Origin: Ochotona curzoniae
Lineage: Eukaryota > Chordata > Mammalia > Lagomorpha > Ochotonidae
Direction: 5' to 3'
DNA length: 64,000 bases
Assembly (NCBI RefSeq): GCF_017591425.1
Contig: NW_024465655.1
Location: 2,107,501 to 2,171,500, forward strand
Part shown: positions 37,561 through 45,393 of the stretch, one piece after another
How the letters are laid out: each line of letters opens with the position of its first letter
Numbering within the stretch: position 1 is the first letter of the stretch
The notes under the pieces: model-generated
Told to the model about the DNA's origin: nothing
The model's input: the letters and a program-made list of their open reading frames with translations, nothing else
The model's database searches: none
Translations under genes and position numbers: made by a program

Positions 37561-37987
37561 AGAACACCTCCATGGTTGCTGGTTCCCTGGTTGGCTATGT
37601 CCTTTCTTCACTCAAAAACCTCTTATTCTTGGAGATCCACTACCTCTGGGAAGCATCTTTGGCTACTCCTGGCTTCACTGGTCTTTCTCTGCTGAATAAC
37701 CAAGCCTTACCACACTGCATGGTTTGACATGGAGCCAAATTACCAGTCCCCATTGTGGGCCTGTCTTACCACAGCTCCCAGGGGGCAGGGTCTTGCAAGT
37801 TTTCTTTAATCAGGGATTGCATTTTTCTTTTCCTCCAGACACCTGCTCATCTTCCACTGCTTTCCCAGAGATGTTAGAGAGGGAAAGACATGTCTCACTG
37901 CGTAATAGTGTACCTAATTTCCTGATTGACTTTTACTTTTATTACAAGAAAGGCATTCATGAAAAAAAAAAATGAACTGTATGATGG

Positions 37988-38162
37988 GACATAAAAGTTC
38001 ATTGGTAAATGGAGTTAAAAGATCAAGCTCATTTTGCATAAAACAGTTGGAATACATGCACAGCTTTTCTATGAACTTATTCAAGACTTCAACAAGCCCG
38101 GATTTCAAGATTTTTGCATCAAAATAAATACACTTTCATTCCGTTGTCCATGAAAACTTTAA
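37988..38162. mobile_element. Probable mariner-like MITE, related to the one near 22.3 kb
   Basis: The left arm ATAAAAGTTCATTGG..GGAGTTAAAAGATC and the complement of the right arm TTAAAGTTTTCATGG..CGGAATGAAAG match with gaps. An internal TTCTATGAACTTATTCAAGAC echoes the same terminal motif. There is no open frame. Confidence 0.45.
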
Positions 38163-38291
38163 CACACTGTCACATGCACAGGCGTCCTCACAGTGCATCC
38201 TTCCCTCCCCACTCTTTTCCTGAGCTACTCACACTTGAGGGTTTCTAGCGTAGACTTCTACACCTGCTGTCACATATTTGCAGACTGATCT

Positions 38292-38510
38292 TGGGGCCAG
38301 CATCGTGGTACAGTGGGGCAAGCCATGTGTGTGGTGCCAGGATCCCACATGGGTGTCAATTCAAGCCGCAGCTGTTCCACTCCCATTTCAGCTCCCTGTC
38401 GATGCACTTGAGAAAGCAATAGAGGATGGCGTAAGTGTTAGGGTCCTGCCATGCAGGTGGGAAGCCCAGGTGGAGTTGGCAGATTCTGGCTTGGTGAAGT
38501 TGGCCTGTTG
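38292..38510 (+). mobile_element. Old SINE, 3' truncated
   Basis: TTGGGGCCAGCATCGTGGTACAGTGG (head), GGATCCCACATGGGTGTC and TCAGCTCCCTGTCGATG follow the SINE order with many changes. It marks the distal edge of the GC-rich kinase island. Confidence 0.78.
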
Positions 38511-40024
38511 GTGCCCAGAGAGCACATGCACCGGCCCGGAGGTGGCCCAGGATCTGTGGCTCACCGGACGGCTCCATGTGTGTAGTGGGTCTGCGGGGGG
38601 GACAGGTGAGGGGAGGCCCCAGAGGTCAGAGGAGGAGCTGAGTTCTGTCCTACGGGGCAGGGCCACAGGTGGTTGAAGCACAGTAATGCCACCCCCTGTC
38701 CTCGGGCTGCGCTGGCATCTCTCATCCAGCTGCAGGGAGCAGGGTAATCTGAGCAGACTGGGGAGACCCAGGGCCACCCCTGACCATGACTACTCTTCCC
38801 TCTCTGCACAAGAAAGGCTTCCCCAGAGGCAACCCTGAGCCTTCCTCCCTGCCCACCATGCGAATACCAGTGAACCTGGGCCCAGCACCTGCCTTGGCAA
38901 AGGTCCCCTCTGCCCATCAGGCCACCCCCCCTCACCCCCAGACTGCTGTCTTTGCCATCCATCTCCCTTCTGACCTCCAGGATTTTTGCAAGATGAAGAC
39001 CTGAACCCGGCCAAGCCCCCAGAACTGCTCCACACCACAGCTTCAAGGAGAGAGAACAGCAGCCGGAAAGGCCCGAGAGGGTGGACATGACCCAGTCAAG
39101 TGACCCGAGGCTCCTGGGGGCCCATCCAGGACACTTCTGTGACTCCCAGCAGGGTCTGGTTATAGGGACTGTGGCCCTGTGCTGTGGACCTGGGGCAGGT
39201 GCACAATGCCAGAAGACCCTGTGATCCCATTGCACCTTCTGACAATGGTACTCGGGGGTCGAGCATACCAGGGGGGTATATGGAGTGTGCACACAGTTCA
39301 GAGCCTCGACCCTTCGGAATCACCATGACTCATTTGTCACTCCTGGGTGTGACCTTGATGACTCTCTGCAGGCCCTTCTCCATGCACCTTCCCAGAGGCA
39401 TCCCGGGAGACAAGACTGCCTGTTCCAGCTGGAGCATGCGCTGCCCCCATTCTGTTCCAGAGGTACAGGACAGCACGAGAGCTGTGAAATGTCTTGGGGA
39501 AACAGCCAAATTACCATCAGATTTGGAAGAAAGGGTCATTCACTAAGTGCTGTGTCCCTTCCCCACTAGAAACGAGGAAGACTAAACAGAGGTGGGGGCA
39601 GGCCCTACCCCCCCCCCCCGGCTTCCCCAATGGTGTCCCAGGGGCTCTCTCTTCTGCAGGTGACCTCTGACCCTCTTTCAGCTCATGCATGCTTTGCTTG
39701 GGTGGCATTGCAGGGAATTGAGTGGCCAGGAGGCCTGGAGACCTGCACACCACACAATGAACTCACAGGTGTCTCGCCTACTTCTGTCATCCAGGCTGCA
39801 CTTGGACTTCCTACTCTGTTCTTGCCTGCAGCTGTGTCTGTAGCTGGAATATCGCCCACACCATACATCGGGACCTGTGATGCTCAGAACACGCCCATCT
39901 CCGCTGCAACGTGCATCACCGTGGACTAGGACATCCATGCTGTGCCTGTGTCCTCAGACCCCAGCCGTTCTGTGCGGGTGCCTGTGCAGGCAGGCTATAA
40001 GCCCCTCTGGCTCTCTCGGCCAAT
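38511..40024. other. GC-rich intergenic DNA downstream of the kinase gene
   Basis: About 1.5 kb with clearly higher GC than the window average and no young repeats. A minus-strand frame of 243 codons (39292-38561) and several overlapping plus-strand frames exist. None shows a domain, and the long frame runs into SINE-derived sequence at its 3' end. I read them as chance frames in GC-rich DNA. Confidence 0.5.
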
Positions 40025-40325
40025 CACCATCCCTCCTCTCCCCTGCTGTCTTTCCTCTTTTCTCTCCCCACCGCTCCCCTCTCCCTTTTCCTCCTTGAAC
40101 TCTATCCTTCTACCTGCTTTTTCTTTTCTCCCCTTCCCTTCCTACTCTCTCCCCATTCCCTCTCCACACTTCCTTCCTTTTCCCTATTCTCTTTCCTTCC
40201 CTCACTGCTTCTCACCTCCTTTCTCCATCCTTTAAATCTCCCAAGACATCTTCTTCCTTTCATTGCCCTCTCCCCACGCTCACTGCTCTCCCTTCATTCT
40301 CCTCCCACTCCTTTCCCCCAAGGCT
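40025..40325. repeat. ~300-base polypyrimidine (plus) / polypurine (minus) tract
   Basis: Almost continuous C/T with few purines (for example CCCTCCTCTCCCCTGC, TTCTCTCCCC), not a simple repeat. It lies about 190 bases past the poly(A) signal of the minus-strand kinase gene. Confidence 0.85.
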
Positions 40326-40513
40326 CTGGGAGCCAGCCCTCTCTTGTCCACCTCTGTGAGGCCCCCCTTGAGAAATCCCCACAGCAATGAGACAGGACAG
40401 CACTGCCCTTTCCATGGGGGTCCCCAGGACTATCAACTAGCTCAGTTGTTGCCAAGGCACACGCATAGCTCCACACACCCCACAGGTCCAAGTTCATGTA
40501 CACAGCTGAGATT

Positions 40514-40519
40514 TTTATT
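40514..40519 (-). terminator. Poly(A) signal AATAAA of the kinase gene
   Basis: TTTATT on plus is AATAAA on the minus strand, 80 bases after the stop codon of the kinase reading frame. Its position and canonical sequence imply a very short 3'UTR. No internal A-tract suggesting a retrocopied poly(A) tail was seen next to it. Confidence 0.75.
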
Positions 40520-40598
40520 CATGAATACCCTACACAAGGCTCAAGGCACTCTTTGGGTGCTTTGCTGGGACACCCCTGTTCAGGGGTCCTGAGTACAT

Positions 40599-42089
40599 CT
40601 AGCATGGGGCCACCTTCCGGCTGCGGAGGCCAGGCCCAGTGTTTGGGGCTGGCCCCAAGCAGCAGACTTGCCGCAGGAACCCGATGATCCTCCGGCTGAT
40701 CCTTCTGCACAGCCCCTGGTGGCCCCGGCTCTGGTCGGAGGCAGCAGCTGAGGGCCCGGGCTCCTTGGAAATAGATGCTTGGACCTCTGCCTGGGCTGGG
40801 GCCTCACTGCTCCTGGCACTGGGGGTGCCCGGGAAGGTCACAGGGACTGGCACCAGGGCTGGACTGGAACTGGGCTGCCCCTCCTCCTGCTCCTGGCCAG
40901 GCAGGGCATTGGCAAGCTCAGGACCTGCACCAGACAACTTGTGATCCTGCAGTAATAGGGGCTTACTGGTGGGCAGGCCAGGCTCACTCCGCCCCTCCCT
41001 GCAGTCAAGGAATGCGGGTGTCCTGCACAACACAGGCGGGCTGCACCTGGAGGCTGAGTCCAAATCTGAGCTCCTCTCCCAGGGAAGCAGGCGCCCTGGC
41101 CTCTGGCTCCATGCCTCCAGCCCTGGGGATGATGTGGCCTCCTCAGAGGCTGGCAGCAGCCCCAAATCGTCCAGGTACTGCAATGCCTCTGGGTCCTCAG
41201 GAACCTCCAGGACCTGCACTGGGGTGATTCCAGTCATCTTGTCTTCCTTGTGCTTGTCTCCTTGCTCTTCCTCTGGGCAGAGCTCGAACCAAGTGTGCTG
41301 CGTGACCTGGGCTGCCGTGGGCCGCTGGCTGGCGTCCCAGGAGAGCAGCCACTCCAGCAAGTCCTCTAGGTCTGGAGTGACCTCGAAGGGCAACGTGTAG
41401 CCCCCGCACAGCACCGAGCGCCGCAGTTGCTCTGTGTTTTGGCCGTGGAAGGGCAGCTCCGCGGCCACCATCGTGAAGAGTATGACTCCCACACTCCAGA
41501 TGTCTGCCTGGAAGGGGTCATAGGGTCGCTCCAAAAACACTTCTGGGGCACTGTAGGTGGGCGTCCCACAGTAGCCACTCACCATCTGGCCCTCTGGCAG
41601 CCGTCTGCTGAGCCCAAAGTCTGACACCTTGACATGCAGCCTGGAGTCCAGGAGGATGTTCCCTAGTTTTAGGTCCCTGTGTGCTATGTGCTGCCCGTGG
41701 CAATACTTCACGGCCGCCAGGATCTGGCACAAGAGATCCCTGGCCTTGTCCTCCTCCAGGCCACCGTGGCTCATCACATGGTCCCACAGGTTGCCGCCAC
41801 CTGCCAACTCCAACACCACACACAGGTGGTGACCCACGTGGCACACCTGCAACAGCCGGACGATGTGGTCGTGCTGCAGGGTGCTGAGGATGCTGGCTTC
41901 TTGAGCCAGCTCCCTTGAGCTGTTGGGGTTCACTCGGTCATCCATGGCCACCTTCACAGCCACTTTCCTCCCTGATGGCCTGTGGCGGGCCAGCAGCACC
42001 ATGCCGAAGGTGCCCTCGCCGAGGAGGGACAGGAAGTCCAGCTCAGCCTGGCAGTTAGCATCAGCCAGGAAGTGCTCCTGGCCTTCCAT
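40599..42089 (-). CDS. Sperm motility kinase (SMOK)-like Ser/Thr protein kinase, single coding exon
   Basis: An unbroken 496-codon frame encodes a MARK/AMPK-related protein kinase that I assign to the sperm motility kinase family. Known SMOKs are testis-expressed and act in spermatids and the flagellum. The kinase domain spans about residues 18-268: glycine loop GEGTFG 24-29, ATP-site lysine K46 in VAVKV, probable partner glutamate E64, catalytic HRD 137-139 with K141 and N144, DFG 157-159, APE 181-183, D196 and R256. All residues needed for catalysis are present. Where MARK kinases carry the LKB1-target threonine there is G172, with S171 next to it. The UBA domain usual after the kinase lobe is not clearly recognisable. 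The tail from about 318 is low-complexity (Pro, Ser, Glu) and ends in a basic, cysteine-containing segment (456-477). Length fits mouse SMOKs (about 480-500). The ATG has G at +4. The exact paralogue is uncertain. Confidence 0.9.
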   Translation of the reverse strand: MEGQEHFLADANCQAELDFLSLLGEGTFGMVLLARHRPSGRKVAVKVAMDDRVNPNSSRELAQEASILSTLQHDHIVRLLQVCHVGHHLCVVLELAGGGNLWDHVMSHGGLEEDKARDLLCQILAAVKYCHGQHIAHRDLKLGNILLDSRLHVKVSDFGLSRRLPEGQMVSGYCGTPTYSAPEVFLERPYDPFQADIWSVGVILFTMVAAELPFHGQNTEQLRRSVLCGGYTLPFEVTPDLEDLLEWLLSWDASQRPTAAQVTQHTWFELCPEEEQGDKHKEDKMTGITPVQVLEVPEDPEALQYLDDLGLLPASEEATSSPGLEAWSQRPGRLLPWERSSDLDSASRCSPPVLCRTPAFLDCREGRSEPGLPTSKPLLLQDHKLSGAGPELANALPGQEQEEGQPSSSPALVPVPVTFPGTPSARSSEAPAQAEVQASISKEPGPSAAASDQSRGHQGLCRRISRRIIGFLRQVCCLGPAPNTGPGLRSRKVAPC

Positions 42090-42408
42090 TGGGGGGCCCT
42101 AACTACTCTCTCTCAACTACTCTCTCTAAGGGATCAACAAACTAACTAATCCACAACCCTGACTGCACTAGCTAAGAAACAAAAAAGGACCACGAGGGGA
42201 CTAGCGGCTAAGATAACTAAGTCACAACACTAGCTAAGCTAACTACGCTAACGATGTGAAATGGCAAGACTAAGGGCTATCTAACCAAAAGTGAAAACAA
42301 CAAACAGGAAAACCACTCCAAACAGCAAACACCGCCTAACTGCACTGACACTGACCAGTCTAACCACGCTAACTAGCTAAAAGTGGGCACAGCAAGAAAT
42401 GAGCAAAA
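42090..42408 (-). other. Candidate 5'UTR of the kinase gene, rich in CTAAC/GTTAG motifs
   Basis: Between the putative acceptor and the ATG the plus strand repeats short CTAACTA, GCTAA and CTAGCTAA motifs many times, without a fixed period. The base composition is strand-skewed (A/C on plus). No open reading frame here continues into the kinase frame. Confidence 0.4.
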
Positions 42409-42533
42409 CTGCAAAAAAAGACAAACGGGCCAAAATAACAAATAGGTAGAAAAAAATAAACTAAAATAAAGTGGGAAAATGGATAAACCAAATAGAACAA
42501 GAAACCAACAAACCAAAAAAAACCAGCACTCAC
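42409..42533 (-). other. Candidate 5'UTR intron of the kinase gene
   Basis: On the minus strand, GGTG|GTGAGTGC at 42534/42533 is a strong splice donor and TTTGTCTTTTTTTGCAG| ending at 42409 is a strong acceptor with a pyrimidine tract. They would remove 125 bases between promoter and start codon. A weaker alternative acceptor (GATCCCTTAG) lies at about 42126. This is inferred from consensus sites only. Confidence 0.4.
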
Positions 42534-42633
42534 CACCACCAATCGCAAACGCTAGAGAAGATGGGTCCAAGTCACACAGGTCACCAAAATAGCTCCCTGG
42601 CAAAGTGGACCAAAACCCAGGCCCACACAGGGC

Positions 42634-42768
42634 ATATATAGGCTGCAGGAGTTTGATCACCAAAGGGGTCCTTATGACGTAGTGGAGAAATGGACCAATC
42701 ACGGTCCAGCAGGCCCTGGCACACATGCTGGTCTGGTCCTTGTGAGGTCAGAGCAGGCAGGGACCAAT
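42634..42768 (-). promoter_or_regulatory. Core promoter of the kinase gene: CCAAT x2, CRE-like site, TATA box
   Basis: Reading towards the gene on the minus strand, two ATTGG (inverted CCAAT) motifs lie at 42764-42768 and 42695-42699, both in the context GTGATTGGTCC. They are followed by a CRE-like TACGTCA at 42675-42681 and a TATA box TATATAT at 42634-42640. The start of transcription would fall near 42605-42610. TATA plus a CRE-type site is common in spermatid genes driven by CREM-tau, which fits a sperm kinase. Confidence 0.65.
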
Positions 42769-43435
42769 CACAGCTGCAGGATTCCTGGGGTGGAGGAAGG
42801 TGTCTCATGAATATTCCACCTGAATAAAAATGGGGACCCCAGCAGCTTTTTTAATAGGTAGGTGATATAGATGTACATTTTACATTAAAGAAAGTATTGT
42901 AAGTAATTTAAAAACCTATATTGTGCTGTAATGTAATTTCTTACATTACACTTGTGCTTCAAAAGCCTATTAGTTCCTAGGTTGAACAACCACAACTGCA
43001 CGTTTATGAAGATGCCTTGATGTCTACACTCAGAACACACGTTCCTTGAAGCTCTGGGAGATGGCTCTCAGATGATGGCACAGCTTCTCTGGCATCGCTG
43101 AGAGGAAGGTGTCTTCCATGGCCGTGTGCCCTACCTTCACCATCAGATCCCCTACCAGGAACCGCGGGGGCCCAGAAGGTAGTGGGGCTGGGATGGTCCA
43201 GGAATGGAGGGCTAATTGTCAGGGGAGACAGCCACATCCTGCACAGTTGTCCCTCAGAGAGCAGGGAGAGGCTGAGGCCTTCTCAGCTCTTCCAAAGAGG
43301 GCCAGTGCCTTGTTGGGCGTCCTCCAAGTGGTGACAAGCAGTAGCCCACCCTTTAAGCCCAGTGAGAGACCCCCCCCTTCAGGGCCCAAGGTTGTGGGTC
43401 AGCGGATCTGCTGCCAGCATCTCAGTAAGCACTGC
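42769..43435. other. Intergenic upstream of the kinase promoter
   Basis: AT-rich at 42840-42980, then GC-rich to about 43400. On the minus strand at about 43027-43160 one frame reads like a protein fragment (GDLMVKVGHTAMEDTFLSAM...), but it is bounded by stops and not assigned to a family. Confidence 0.4.
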
Positions 43436-43693
43436 TTGGAGTCCTGACTGCTCCGCTTCCAATGCAACTCCCTGCCAACGTGCTGGGAAAGCAGCGTGAG
43501 ATATCCCATGGACCTGAGCCCCTGCCACCCACTTGGGAGACCCAGATGGTGTTAAGGCTCCTCTCTTCTGCCTCACCCATTGTTTGCTGCTGTGGCCAAC
43601 AGGGAACAAACCAGTGATGTCTAGCTCTTGCTTTGCCTCTGTGTATCTGAGTTTAAAATAAACATATAATTTTAACTTTTAGAAAAAAAAAAA
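43436..43693 (+). mobile_element. Old SINE, 5' truncated
   Basis: CTCCGCTTCCAATGCAACTCCCTGCC, GCTGGGAAAGCAGCGTGAG and ACTTGGGAGACCCAGATGG follow SINE order. The tail ends AAAATAAACATATAATTTT before an A-run. The head is absent. Confidence 0.8.
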
Positions 43694-45094
43694 TCATTTA
43701 TCCTGTGCAGGGACAGAAGGGCTCTTCCTACTATGGTGTTGACCTTGATGTTGGAAGATGGAGTTAGGAGGGACATGGTATTTCTAGGAAAGGAAGTTTG
43801 GGAGGCCAACCTATAGCACTCTGCATGGGAATCCAAGAATGTCATGAAATAAAATCTGTAGAGAAAATTATTCTGTTGACCTGTTTGTGTTGGTTGTATG
43901 TGTTCACATCTAATACTGTAGCTGTAAAAGTACCAGTGTGGGGTTTACATTCGTTTCTTTTCACTGAACGAATTCATTAGTCACTGCTTCCTGTCAGTTT
44001 TTTGAGAGGGATAGTTATGCTTTAAAAAATAATGAAGTGTCCCTAGAGTCAAAACCCCCATCCTATTAACATTATAGACATTGGAATGTCTATAGACATT
44101 GGACATTCCAATTGGAATGTTTTCTCATGCTGTTGCTTCCCTCTCTTTTGCCAGGCATCTTCTGCTTCAGTCCATGACTGACTACTTTTTTCACCTTTGG
44201 CTTAAGGGCACAGCATGAGAGGGGAAATCAAAATGTGAGGAAGAGGGCAATGGACTCCTCCTTTGGAAAGCCAACACTTGGCATTCATATAACTGTCTTA
44301 CAGTCCATTCTCAAAGTGTTGATTTAATGTGAGTTGTTGGGCAGCACTGGCGACGATAAAATATATTCACTCACTCAAGGCCAACAACATCTATTGGACA
44401 AGGTGAAACTTACGCATTCCATTTCATTCAAACTTACCACAAAGTAGCAGGTGGTAGAGGGACAAGATGAAATAACCAAAGAAGGCTCATAAAAAACAAC
44501 CTGGCACCAAATCTCAACTATAGCTAAGGTTCCCGAATGTTTTTATAGGAATGCTGTTGGGAACAGGAAGAACAGCAAGGTATCAAGTGCCAGCCAGAAA
44601 AAAAAAAAAAAAACATGGCATCTAAAACCATGTATTAGGAGCAGACCTTATTCCGTGGCTTTCTAAAATAGTCATAGCATTTAAGAGGACTATTTCCATA
44701 TTGACAGTACTTTTCTTATTTTTGTAACGCCGTAGAGAGAGAAGCTGTAGAGCTTTACATCTCTGGGGTATCAAAAAGCCACTTTACTTTAAAAAAGAGA
44801 ACAAACAAACAAAAAAAACCTCATTTGAGAGATATCAAAATGAGTACTAAGCTTGAAACCATGTCCAGGGCTTGAATCTGTGTTCTGTCCCAACATCTAT
44901 CTGCATGATCAGTTTTAAAACATCACTGTCAGTTACGTTTTATGAGAGCGAAATAGCCGTAAAATGTTTGCCAAAGCATTCCAAGAAATCACCCTGATGG
45001 AACTGCTTATCTCAAGCCCTGGCTCAGTTTGGGTGATGTACGCACCGGGGGTCTGTTTAACCCTAGCCTTCCAGAGACGCCTTGCACAACACTT
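43694..45094. other. Intergenic, unassigned, with paired palindromes
   Basis: No gene was recognised. The notable feature is the palindrome pair at 44073-44120, listed separately. Confidence 0.45.
44073..44120. repeat. Two adjacent perfect palindromes with an 18-bp direct-repeat period
   Basis: AATGTCTATAGACATT (44085-44100) is a perfect 16-bp palindrome and ACATTCCAATTGGAATGT (44103-44120) a perfect 18-bp palindrome. TATAGACATTGGA is also directly repeated at 44073-44085 and 44091-44103. The whole could form alternative hairpins. Confidence 0.9.
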
Positions 45095-45393
45095 TGCATT
45101 TGCTTTTGAGGTTTGTTTATTTGCAAGGCAGATTCATAGAGAGAAAGACAGAGTTTTCCATCTACCTGGTCGCTCCCCAAGTGGTCGCCACAGCTGAAAC
45201 TGAACAGATCCTAAGCCAGGAACCAGGAGATTCTTCTGGGTCTCCCACGTGGGTTCAGGGGTACAAGGATTTGAGCCATCCTCTAACTGCTATCCCAGGC
45301 CATAAGCAGGGAGCTAAATCAGAAGTGGAGCAGCCGGGACATGAACTTGCGCCCATAAACGATGATGGTGCTTGCAGCATACCAGCCCCAAGC
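45095..45393 (-). mobile_element. C-type SINE, older
   Basis: On the plus strand GGTTTGTTTATTTGCAAGGCAG starts the reversed 3' end, followed by GCTCCCCAAGTGGTC, CCTAAGCCAGGAACCAGG and CAGGCCATAAGCAGGGAGC. The head end is degraded near 45390. Confidence 0.88.

Noticed and set aside
38561..39292. 243-codon minus-strand open frame in the GC-rich island
   Set aside because: No domain, overlapping open frames on the other strand, and its 3' end runs into an old SINE. Long frames are expected by chance in GC-rich DNA.
40775..41887. Several plus-strand and minus-strand frames of 65-150 codons over the kinase
   Set aside because: They are shadow frames of the kinase coding sequence.
42373..42726. 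117-codon minus-strand frame rich in Phe/Leu/Trp upstream of the kinase
   Set aside because: It starts upstream of the TATA box and would cross the promoter and the candidate intron. The hydrophobic content comes from T-rich intron-like DNA.
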